Assembly (NCBI GenBank): GCA_021018815.1
Contig: JAITYX010000008.1
Span: 6,694,001-6,758,000, forward strand
Length of the DNA: 64,000 nucleotides
Direction: 5' to 3'
DNA from: Talinum fruticosum
Lineage: Eukaryota > Streptophyta > Magnoliopsida > Caryophyllales > Talinaceae
Each line of letters opens with the position of its first letter. The first letter of the stretch is position 1. Both the position numbers and the translations under genes were made by a program. Shown here piece by piece: positions 10,718-23,300 of the stretch. The notes beneath the pieces were generated by a model. That model had not been told where the DNA came from. It searched no databases and worked only from the letters and a program-made list of their open reading frames with translations.

Positions 10718-13700
10718 ATGGTACTCCTAATTGATTTGATATTAATCATCGGAAAATGTTTTTTTGTGTTTTTTTCTTAATTTAGTTGTTGTTTGATAGT
10801 TTTATTGGTTAATTTACATTCCTACATTTTGAAAATTGTTTGCTGATAAATGGTCTAGTGTCAAGTTGATTACTTGGAATTTATATGTTTGGATAATGAG
10901 GATGAGAATCTTAAAATCAAAGACCAAACAGAATAATGTTGAGCAAGAATCTCTATTGAGTCGTTCATATTTTTACAATCCCTATTGAGTTGTTCATATT
11001 TTACTCTATTGTAGTTAGCAGCATGGCATCCAGTGCTAATAGTGAATCTATGATGGTAGCAACAATTTTAATGCTGCGGTTTAAACTTGATTCCTCTTCT
11101 TAACTGCCCACTACCTGAGTTTCTCATTTTCTAGTCGCTATAATGAAGTATTTGTATATATGCTTGAGTTTCACCCTTCCCCTCTCACCTGAAACAATCC
11201 ATATTTTTTTGTGTTATTTTTCTCGAGACTGCTTATATATCGAGCATATGAATGGATAACACAGTCATATTCCATCATGGTTCAATGGACCATTGAAGTA
11301 ATGGTGTTTTCTTATCGAATGAGTTGTTTTGATGGTCAATTATGAGATGTCTGATCTTTTATATTCATTGTTGTTGATCACCTATGGTGTGTAGGCTACA
11401 ACAATCAATTATACAGTTGGGTCTCTTGTTTGGGTGGAGGATCCAGAGGAAGCTTGGTTAGAAGGAGATGTATCGGAAGTCAAAGGACAGGAACTCAAAG
11501 TGACATGTACAACAGGAAAAGCCGTGAGTATTTTTTTCTCTGATTATGTTTATGTTCTCTTGCGATAGAATTTTACATTAAAAGAATCTTTGTTCCAAGA
11601 GTACTCGGACTCTTACTTGAGAGAAGCGGCAAAAATTATACTATTAAATTTTTACTGTGCATGATCTCGTTTTATCACTATAAGGTTAGGTCCGTAACAC
11701 TAAGTATGATTATTTTCTCCCATTTAGTTGCCTGCTTCTGAGTGTTTTATAGGGATTTCTGGGTGATAGCCTAGGTGGTACCATTAAAGTAAGCATGATC
11801 ATGTGTACCGTATCCCAAGCATACGTAGAGGGGCTACAAATGTTAATCTTCCTAAACGACTGTCAACATGCCTTTTCAAGCATGTTTGACGATAGAAATG
11901 TTTATAGTAAGCTCTTTGCAACATTAGTGATTTCTGAATGTAGTGTGTGATTCACCTACTTGTGCTGTGCCTGAACTTTTGCTCTATAGGGGTAGGAAAT
12001 TACTGTCATCTTCTAACTGTCTTCCAACTTGCATTTGTTGTTACTTATTACAACCAGAAAGAGATGGTTAGGAGAATCACTTATCTACTTACATAATACA
12101 TACTAAAATCTTCAAATCATTTACAACCATTCCTTTATAAAAAAAAACTTATTATTCATAGCCAGCCTGTAATGGTAGAAATTCTGGAGGCTTTCAATAT
12201 ATTTTATTATATAGGATGCTCAATATATGTTTTTGTTCGATGGATACTTTGGTTCCACCACTTGTAGCCTGACATCAAAGCTTAATGAGTACTAAAACCT
12301 TCAGAGACTTCTGGCTCTGATCTTCAATAGCCTTCTCCACTGCTGTTGAGATTCACAATGGGTTCTTGAATTAGCATGGTATTCAAACAACGATTTTCTA
12401 CCTGTCTTGTGGGTAACAGTTTAAACTACTAAGCTAATTGATTGACTGACAGTTCCTAAATTTAATGCCATTTGTTTTGGCAAAAATATTATTACATAAT
12501 CCACAGCACCAAAGGATATTTCTTCTGCTGAGTTGAGGAATTGTATAAGAAGTCTCTGCTGAGCTGTGGTTCAATGATCAATTGTTTACATTTGGGATGT
12601 ATCTTTCACTATATTAATCAGCCACCTTTAAATCCTTGGTATAGTCCATTATGATCACAAAAAGGAGAGGGAAAATCCTTGGTGTATGGTCCATTATGAT
12701 TACAAAAAGGAGAGGGAAAGAGGGAGATAGTGTTGCTTTGTCTCAGTCTCTTCCCTAGTTAAATACCCTTAAGTGCTACCACTAAAAGATAATGAAGACC
12801 TAGCAACAGTTATGCAGAAGACATTTTGCTTTTAACAAAACAGTTGGAAAAGAATGCCCAACACTACGTTCTTCAAAAATTTCACTGCATAATGTCATGG
12901 GTCTTTCTAAGTCTGCCTCGATAACAGAAACACACTTTTTCCCCCTTCTCCCCCTCCTATTAAGCATAAGAAAGTCCTCACTTGTCAATATGTTGTGTAT
13001 CTTTGAGTAATATGCTACAGAAGCAGTTTTTACATGGGTGATGCCCCTAGGTGTTCTTTTAATATATATTTTTGATTACTCATAAAAAAAAAAGGCTACG
13101 AAAGCACTTTCACATACAACCCTATAACCTGTTGGCCTTTTCAAAAATAATGCAAAGGGTTAGGTTCCTTAGCTGCATCACTTCTTTACTGAACATCACT
13201 AGAAGATCATTACTGTTAGGTACTTTTTAAAGTGCTTTTATCCTCATAATAAGTTTGTATGTATATAGGACAAACTTCAGCATGACTTGTCCGAACATCT
13301 TAGACAATCTCTTCTTCAATTAAGCATGGAGAATCATTTGATACAGAAACTTGAAGCCTTTATGGCCCCTATAGTGAGCAATCCCAAGAGATAAAAACAT
13401 GAGGCAACAGTGTGAATTACCTTCTGGTTTGGCTTCATGTTCTATCTTATTAAGTATCTTCAGGAGCTTCTCCTTAATAAGGCTGCTATTGATTTGTGAA
13501 CGTGTTTGTACTTCTTATTTATTGTTCTATGCATTAGAACAACCTTTTGAATCTCAATTCCAGCAACATAGAATGCTGAAAATGATCTTAAAGTTAACTT
13601 TATCCGCAATAATTTGACTACCTGTCAGTATCTTCTAAAGTTGTTAAATATTGCTAAAATCACCTAGAAGTCTATAACCATCCATGCAAAATCAATGGTA

Positions 13701-14316
13701 CCTTCTACCTAGTACCTACAATAGTTCTCAGACCTGCCTTTTCCTTTCTAGCTACTATATTATTGGTACCATAAGCAACATAAGGCGACCCTTCAGTGTT
13801 TGATATTTGAAGTGATCACAAGTGCTTGCTTGCAAGTGTTCTAGTTTACTTTGCCTGGAAAGAGTTACGAGAAATTATCAAAGGTCAGCAAATCTCTTCA
13901 GCACATATAGAGAAGAGTTATACGGTTGTCTTTAGTCATGTTAGTTGACAATGTAAACTGACTCCTCAACCGGCGAAACTGACTTATCAGAAGAGGGAAA
14001 GTCGGAGTTGTTTACTTCACCCCGTCTCCTCTAACTAAATATCATAGGAAGAGACAGAACTATAAGTCAACTTATATGAGGTCTTTCTCCTTTCACATCA
14101 ATTTTTACTTTGTGTATGTTTGTATTATATTAATGCACTTGAATAGTGTAATGCTAAATACCTCTATTCCAGGTTGTCACTAATGCATCCAAGGTTTATC
14201 CAAAAGATCCTGAAGCCCCTGCTTCAGGTGTGGATGATATGACAAAGCTAGCCTATCTCCATGAACCAGGGGTTATGGATAATCTGAAACGCCGTTTTGA
14301 TGTCAATGAAATTTAT
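10718..14316 (+). other. Myosin XI exons 1-3: start codon exon and SH3-like N-terminus
   Basis: Exons: 10718-10720 (ATG only, donor GTACTC), 11395-11523 and 14173-14316. They encode [20 protein letters not shown] through [10 protein letters not shown], the N-terminal SH3-like region and the lead-in to the motor (residues about 1-92). The 2.65-kb second intron (11524-14172) holds no other gene that I can recognise, only a 45-bp tandem repeat and AT-rich sequence. The leader before 10718 contains GA-rich tracts around 10290-10365. Confidence 0.85.
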
Positions 14317-17300
14317 GTGAGTTTCTGTCTCTGTCTCTGTCTCTCTCTGTCTCTCTGTCTCTCTCTCTCTGTATGTGCATGTGTGCATTCATGCATGTAT
14401 ATGTGTAAATGTATTGAGTCATTATTGTAACTAAATAAACTAGCCTTTTGCCATTCTATACTTCAGGGTTAAGGCTGCTGCTGCATTGGACCCATATCCT
14501 GCCTAGGTGGGACTCTTAGGGTATGAATTTGGATTTAGATTTGGATTTGGCATTATTAGAATTTCTAATTATATAGATGGATGACATAGTTGTGCATGTT
14601 TTTGGTTATGTTCTCTATATTATTGGAAATAATTTTAGCAATGTGCTCTTTGGCTAATTTGAGCTGCCATATATACTTTGGTCTTCATTGAATTAGCCAC
14701 AGATGTAGGGCTGTTTCTGATGTCTTCTAATGTAAGCTGCTTGTATTTTCTCTCTCTTGGGACATTTATTGTTTAAGTGTATTCTTATTTATTGATTTCT
14801 ATGCTCTTCAATTAAGATTATTGTGAGCTAATCAAATTACCCTTCTTCATTAAATAAAAACCCATCTCGAGATGAAATACATGAGTAAGATCAAATGGTT
14901 CAAACACATAAGAGGAAGCAGATAAATTAGAAAAATTTGGGGTATTATTAGATAAGTTTTAACTCACATAAATAATTAAGGGTATATAGCCCTCAGTAGG
15001 GATTTTTGCTTGTCTGTGATTAGAATTGCAGGATTTGCACAATGACTCCTTTTGCCTTTTTTAATCACTTGGAGCTCTGTCACTTTCCTTGGTTTCTAAT
15101 GCTTAATTACTTTTTGTGTCCTAGTATTGGAATGCATTATGCATAGCTTCTGCATAGCTTTCTCTCTTATCTACTTTCCACACAAAGTCTCTTTCGGCAA
15201 TTTTTTTGGTTTGAATTATAGTGGATTGAAGCAAAATGACTCACTAAAATATCATCTACTTCTTTTCTTATGGAGTAGTAGAGAATCAATGATTTTGAAT
15301 CTAATGACCAACAAAAATAGTAGCTCTGCAATGCAATTCAGGGTATATGGCGCCCTGGGTAAGGCTGCTCTGCAATACCCCGTCCTTCCACGCCCTGCCT
15401 AGGCGGGACTTTTGAGTTCAGATTTTCCTAAATTTCTCTATTACTAATTACTGTTGTTTTAAATTCTTAATCACTTGATTATTTATTCTTGATGTCTCTT
15501 CCTATAGCCATAACTTCAACATTTTAGTTGTGCATGCCTTGACTTCTCTCTTATTCCATATGGTGGTAAATGTTTGTTTACCATAATTGTTCCTTCTACG
15601 TGCTATCATTCTGCTTTTTAAATCAATCACTTCCAGTGTCTTTTTCATTAGTTGCACAAAAATTTTGAATATTTTTTTGTTGCTCAAAGCAGCATCTATG
15701 ATTATTAGGGGCTAGGCTTGGTATATGTAGACCTCTAGATCCTACTTCAACAAGATCCACATTGGATTGTTGTTGTTTGCATGCAACAAGCTTATATAGC
15801 TTTATCTCTTATCAGACATACACAGGAAACATATTAATTGCCGTGAACCCTTTCCAAAGGTTGCCTCACTTATACAGTGGTGATGTGATGAAGCAATATA
15901 AAGGGATAGCTCTAGGTGACCTAAGCCCACATCCCTTTGCGATTGCAGATGCTGCATACAGGTAATCCCCCCTCCCTTCCACTTCTCAGTGATAAGTCAT
16001 GAAATTATTTATTAGTAAGTTTGTAATGCAGATTTTTCTTGCAGATTGATGATCAATGAGGGAATTAGTCAGTCAATTCTTGTAAGTGGGGAAAGTGGAG
16101 CTGGTAAAACAGAAAGTACCAAGTCTCTTATGCAATATCTGGCATTTATGGGAGGAACAGCAGGTGCTGAAGGGCGCACTGTGGAGCAACAAGTTTTGGA
16201 GGTATGAAAATTTATGCCCTATTTCCCTCATTATTCTAACCCCCAAACCCCCAACATCAGTAGTTATTACAAAAGAGGTAATGATATGTGGAAAGTATAT
16301 TATGTCTTTTGTTTGAAAACAAAGGCTAGCTTTTATTTTGCCTTTTCTAAAATAGTATAATTATTATTATATCATAGGAGTAATCATGAGCTTGTGGTGC
16401 TAAATAAGTGCCATTCATTGGATCATTTAATGAGCTGAAAGTTTGAACACTATTTTTTTCTCTTTTTAAAAGTATTGTTGTTTCAAATTAGTTTGAGAAC
16501 AGTAGGGATATGTACATATACATAATGTTTTTGTTTCCCCAAAACAATGTACATAAATAAATGCTTTATCTTGGCCTTTTTAAAGTTCCCTCCATTAAGT
16601 AATAGTCTTCCTATAACTTCAAAGGAACAAATTAAACTTATTGTTTTCTAAATGATATTTTTATAAAAATTTAAAAGATCAACAAAATTGTATATAATTA
16701 TTTAAAGTTTCAAGATAGTTAGCAGACAAATTGTTGACATTTTGGTTTGAATAATATAGTTTAATGGGGAGGCTATAAGTTCAAACCTAATAGATAATAT
16801 GATTTTTCCAATTAATTACAAAGTGAACATTTATGGCAAGTTTCTCAAAGAGTTTGTGTATTAAAAGGTAGGGTGGTGGAAGATATTCCCTACCTTGTAA
16901 AGTCAACTTCTTTTTCAAGACAGAAATAACCAGTATCTGCTCATTAAATATACTGCTATCATTCTTGTTTTGTATTCAATTTTTGAATGAACATATATGT
17001 TTTACTTATTGTGATTTTCTTCACTTGACAGTCTAACCCAGTTCTAGAAGCATTCGGCAACGCTAAAACTGTGAGAAACAATAATTCAAGGTGAGATGTA
17101 GGTTTGTTCTTCCATGCAAATAGTCACTCGTTCTTTATTCTTAAATATGCCATGCCTTTGTTGTCCTTGATGAAATGGTATTCACGAATTTGCATGACTG
17201 GCAGTCGCTTTGGAAAATTTGTGGAGATACAGTTTGATAAAAGGGGAGAATATCCGGAGCTGCCATTAGGACTTATTTGCTAGAACGATCCCGTGTTTGC

Positions 17301-20300
17301 CAGGTGTCTGATCCTGAAAGAAACTATCATTGCTTCTACATGCTGTGTGCTGCACCAAAAGAGGTAATTGGTTGTGCTTATATGTGCATATAGATTAGAA
17401 TTAACATTGCATTATGACAACGGAAACTCTGTTAATTTTTGCCCCTTTTTAAAAGCATGGTCGATGTTTAAATAATTCGCCTTTGGTGTTATTTCTCTGT
17501 GGAACTTTTGCCTGCCACTTGAGAAGACAAACAATCTATTCTTAGATTTGAAAATTGAACTTCTAACTATTATATTTTCAGCAGCTACCTCATTCTAAAA
17601 TATCAGTACCCTAACGGTGATATATGAGGGTGGATTAGAATCTTTTGTTCTCTTCTTGCTTCTGTAAGGATGAAAAGCTTGATGCTGAAATATCATACAC
17701 GTCTTTGGCACTTTCTTATGGAATCTATTAATTTGCGTAAAGGAATAAAAAAGTTTCGAAAATTTGGATAATATTTTCTAGCCAAGTACATGCATTTGTT
17801 ATTCGGTGATTCATGCCATGTCGGATGACCAACATATGATGAAGATTGTCGGAGTGTGGCTCTCATCCAGCCAGAGATAGGCACGGGGAACTTGATTCAA
17901 TAAGTTTTGTTTTAATTCATGCTCTTTACATCGATAAATTTGTGGCTGTCTAAGATTGGCCTTAGATGAGCACCCTTTACCCTTGGATGTGATTGCATGT
18001 CTAGAACTTTACTCTGTCTGCAGGAATGGATAGCTTCTGTCACTTCGTGACTGTAAGCTGTTATTATTTACTCATTTTCATGTTATTGTTTTAATGTCAT
18101 CCATCTGTGTGGCCCCAAAGTAAGTTTTAATCACCTTGCATCCCTTTCCCTTTTTACTTGTCAAGCAAGGTTGTCTACATCTGGATCTCTCCCAACCTTT
18201 CTTAGGTGGGATTCACACTTGTGGTGGTTGCTGCTGCTGCTACGACTTTGTACATAGGCAATTTTCCTTAAGTTATATGGAATGGATGTTCAAATTTCTG
18301 GTAATGCTTGCACAGGATATCAAGAGGTTCAAGGTGGACAATCCGAAAACTTTCCATTATCTCAATCAGTCAACTTGCTATAAGGTTGATGCCATAGATG
18401 ATGCCAAAGAGTACTCAGCAACTAGGAGGGCCATGGATGTTGTTGGAATTGGTCCTGATGATCAGGTAGCATGAATATATTAGTGGTGCATTTGGTGACC
18501 TACTTGTGATCTTATGACTTAGGACTGATGTGTTGGGTTCCCATAATAAGATTGCTTTGCTCTATTCCAGGATGCTATTTTCAGAGTTGTGGCTGCTGTT
18601 CTCCATCTGGGCAATATCGAACTCACAAAAGGGAGCGAACCAGATTCTTCTGAACCGAAAGATGAAAATTCTAGGTTCCATTTGAAGACAGCTTCTGAGC
18701 TTTTGATGTGAGTAACTGTTTGATACCTTAATGATGTTCATATACTTGCATCTCCAATGTTGCTGAAGTGCAATATGTAATCTGTGTGTTCAGGTGTGAT
18801 GAGAAGGGCCTAGAAGATTCTCTCTGCAAACGTGTGATGGTGACAAGGGGTGAGTCCATTACAAAGAATCTTGATCCTGAAGCTGCTACTGTTAATAGAG
18901 ATGCCCTGGCTCGAATTGTTTACTCAAGGTTATTTGATTGGTATGTTCCTAGTCTGAGATATCCAACTAATTACAGGAGCATAGAAAGTTACCTTCTGTG
19001 CAGACTGTACAAAAGTCCCACTGAGTTTTCTTTTAATCGTCAGGCTTGTGAACAAGATAAATACTTCAATTGGTCAAGATCCTGATTCAAAATCTTTGAT
19101 TGGGGTCCTGGACATTTATGGTTTCGAGAGTTTCAAGACAAACAGGTGCTTAACCGGTACGCTTTTGCTTTATTGGTACACTGAAATATTTTATTGTAGA
19201 GAACTGAAGAAAGCCATTCTTACCTATATCAAATGTAAGGTTGAGAAAATCTACATGTTAATGCATTGGCGCAGAAGACATCATTATGTTGTTGCATGAA
19301 CTGAATGCCTGGCCAGCAAGTCTAATTTAAAGGCATTCTGTTTGAGCCAAAAAGAAAAAGGACAGAAAATCTTATGACTCATCTGTGAAGATTATTTCTT
19401 TAATTTCAAAAGCAGTTGTAGCTCTTTGCTCAAATAACAAGATGCTAACAGTGTTTCACTCTGAATTCCTGAGCCAGTAATGCACTCATTTGAATGGTTT
19501 AATTCACTCTTTTTGCAGTTTTGAGCAGTTCTGTATTAATTTGACAAATGAAAAACTACAGCAGCATTTTAATCAGGTTTATCAGTTATTAACTTTGGCA
19601 GGTTAAATGGTACTCGAGTTTGCTGACATACTATTCTTATTCATTTAATTTTTTTATTTTGCAATTTCTTTTGGCAGCATGTCTTTAAAATGGAACAAGA
19701 AGAATACACTAGAGAAGAAATTGATTGGAGCTATATAGAGTTTGTAGATAACCAGGACGTTCTTGATCTTATTGAAAAGGTTAGTGCCTACTGTTGCTAC
19801 TGCCTTTTGACTGGTTTCCTCGCATGGTTCAAAATTAGGAAGTTTAAGTCTGACACTATACTAGACCAGTGGATCTTTACTAGAAATCATGTTTGGCATT
19901 TTTCTCACCTTCTTTTCCTCTCTTGCCTTTTAGTACTTAGGAAGAGAAATTCGATGTGAAAAGTGCGATCTAAAATACTCCTTCAGATCAGAAACAAAGA
20001 CAACTATGAAGGGAGATCCTAGGGGCTAAAAATCAGGACGGCAGGAGTTCAACGAATTCAAAATGATGTAAAATATTGTTCCAATCATAAAGAAATTCCT
20101 GGACAAAATCCTAGGAGGAAGCTCTAGAAGCAAGAAAAGAAAAGAGGGAGGATTTGGTACAAGGAGAGATTGACATTGGAAACAAACCTATCGGTGAACT
20201 TTGATCACTAATTCTGCTTCTGAATTACTATCATTCCCACAGTACTACCCATAGAATTTTTGAAAAGCGTGCTACTTTGAATCTTTTGCTGCTAGCCCTA

Positions 20301-23300
20301 CACCCTAACCAGACCCAAAAGGAAAAAGGGAAAAACAATTAAAATTTTATTGTCCGAAAATTCTCCCAAAGGGCAGTTGCAAGCTATATTGCGTCTACTT
20401 AACTTCAAGCACAATGGCATGTGTCTATTGTACTCACAACTTTTTAAGATTATTTGTTTTTTACTCCATAATGAAGGATCAATTGTCCATATTCATGTTG
20501 GAGTGTTTGAATATATGACACGAGGATTTGAATATAAAAGGGGAATTTTGACCAATATATTCATTTTGTAGCTCAATTTCACCCAAACTGTTGCTCATAA
20601 TGCCCCTCAATTTCACCCAGAACTCTAGTGATAGTGCTCATGATGGGTGAAAATGGTTACGATTGACTATAGATCTAAATCTATAGGTTTTCTTGGCAAA
20701 AGGAAAATATGGAAGAGGGTGACAGGGATTTGAAATGCGGTTTCGGTTGCAATGTGGAAAAATCGCTCTAATGTGGAATTCGCATTTCGGTTTACGGTTG
20801 TCACGGGGTGAAAATGCAGTTTGCACATCTTGAAACCTTTCTGTTGCGGCCATTTCATTGCAGAATGGACACATTTTGAATCGATGAGCGGGAGTGCATA
20901 GAATTCTGTTCAAAAAGACTGAAGAACTCACTTGTCCAATTCTCAACATAAGTGGGGTATGAAGAGAAATAGGTAGGGGGTAGGGCTATCTTTTGGTGAG
21001 ATTGCACGCAGAGGGTTGAAGTCACCCTCCAAGGTCAATGTAGGTCCACTTAAAGGGAGAGAATAACATGGAAGAAGCCCAATTTGTTGAAGCTACTCAA
21101 GGCAGATTCCCAAAGGCTTTTGAGAGCACCAAGCACCAGCTCTAAAATGATTACACCATTGAATTTGGGTAGAAGTAGACTCGGACTCATGAGAGTTACC
21201 CCTATGATATTCAAAACTCTACACCCAAACCATAAGTTAGCGCTTTTATTAATTATACTAGTTTGGATTTACACGCATACGTACAATGAATTAAAAGATT
21301 TTGAATTTTAAAACAATACTTTCATAATGATAGTTTTGACACTATATCATTCGGATAATATATATGATATTGTATATTATATTAATATATTATCTATTGT
21401 ATAATATAATATATATTAATATATAATACATTGTATAATATATATTATATTAATATATATAATATATTAGACGTTTTTATATATTCCCAATAATTTAGAG
21501 ATAAGAGGGGAACTGCTGTGAGGGAAGAGAGGAAACCGACGTGAAATAAGCTGTATGAGACAATTTATCCCTATAATTTAAGCTAAAAAGGGGTAAATAT
21601 GGTAAATCAAAATTTATACAACACTTCAACCCTCTTCACTTTATATATAACATAGATATCTTTCTCGGTTCATTACTTGTTCGGTGTATTTTTAAGATAG
21701 ACATCATGCGAATGATCCATGTCATATGCTAGGTTACTGGAGATCACGATTTCTCATTATCATGTTGTTTTATGACATTTGTGTCTCGTGCATTATTCCA
21801 CACCTATCTAATTCTAAGCCTGACGAGTCCAAAATTTAGAGCTTCGAGTAGAAGAGAGTATGAGATTTCCAAATCTTATTCATGGGATGTGAGAAACACA
21901 ATAGTTTGTCTCTTGATTTGGCATTTTTCATATAGTGATGAAGATATCGGTGTTTTTGTCTTTTATCCTCATATTTGCTACTGGTTGGGGCAATTTAAGT
22001 CTACAATCTTTTCTATAAAAAAAATAAAATTCTAGAAACTTTTATTTATTCCCTCCCCCAAACCAAAGAAAGGGGGAGGGATCTTATGAATGGATCCCTG
22101 ACTTGTATTTTTGTGGACCACGAAACCTGGTGGCATCATTGCCCTTCTTGATGAGGCCTGGTGAGCAGTTTGACTTCTTGACAATTTTAGATTTCAATAT
22201 TTGCCTTTTGATGTAACAATACATGTTTCCAGAGCTCTACGTATGTATGGTGGTGATTCATCTTTTCTTGTAGCATGTTTCCTAAGTCAACCCATGAGAC
22301 ATTTGCTGAAAAGCTGTACCGGACGTTCAACAACCATAAACGCTTTAGCAAACCAAAGTTGTCACGTACTGATTTCACCATTTGTCATTATGCTGGTGAG
22401 GTGGGTCCTTATTAATTAGCCAACATACTTTGAGATACTGAATTTCTTCTTGTGGACAGGAGAAAATAGGCGAACATGCCCATGACGATTGCGTTTTCAA
22501 AATTTACGATGCAGGTGACTTATCAAACTGAGTTTTTCTTGGATAAAAACAAGGACTATGTTGTCCCTGAGCATCAAGAGCTCCTAAGTGCTTCCAAGTG
22601 TTCCTTTGTGGCGGGTTTGTTTCCACGTTTGCCTGAGGAATCCTCTAAATCCGCAAAATTTTCCTCAATAGGCACCCGCTTTAAGGTTTGAAAAGAGCAA
22701 GAGTGTTTTTGTATGTCTCTGATTTTCTATGTCGTTCATGTATACTTGCTGTTGTACTCAGTCAAAAACATTTTATCTTGTTTATCCAGCAACAATTGCA
22801 ATCATTACTGGAGACACTTAGTGCTACAGAGCCACATTATATTCGATGCATAAAGCCTAATAATCTCCTTAAGCCTGCAATATTTGAGAACAGTAATGTT
22901 CTGCAGCAGCTTCGATGTGGGGTAATTTCCCTGTTCAAAGTTGTGCTATGTGCTGCATGGCCTATGACTATGTGGGATGTGCTTGATTGTGCTTTATCTT
23001 TTCCAGGGGGTCCTGGAGGCTATAAGGATTAGTTGCGCTGGATTTCCCACAAGGAAGTCATTTCATGAATTTATTGATCGTTGTCGTATCCTAGCTCCAG
23101 AAGTTTGTGATGGGAGGTAATCTCAACTTAGGTTATGCTAGGACCCCCTCCCTTCAAAATCTTTTGTTTTCCCTTTTCTTTATCTTATGCTCACCATTTC
23201 ACTCTGACCTCATGTTTTGCAGTTGTGATGAAGTCACTGCAAGTAGGAAGATCTTAGAGAAAGTGAAGCTTCGAGGTTATCAGGTTTGCTACAAAGCAGT

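Noticed and set aside
20638..20949. 103-codon minus frame with CPFCNEM cysteines in myosin intron 13
   Set aside because: No zinc-finger spacing, no splice partners and no similarity that I recognise.
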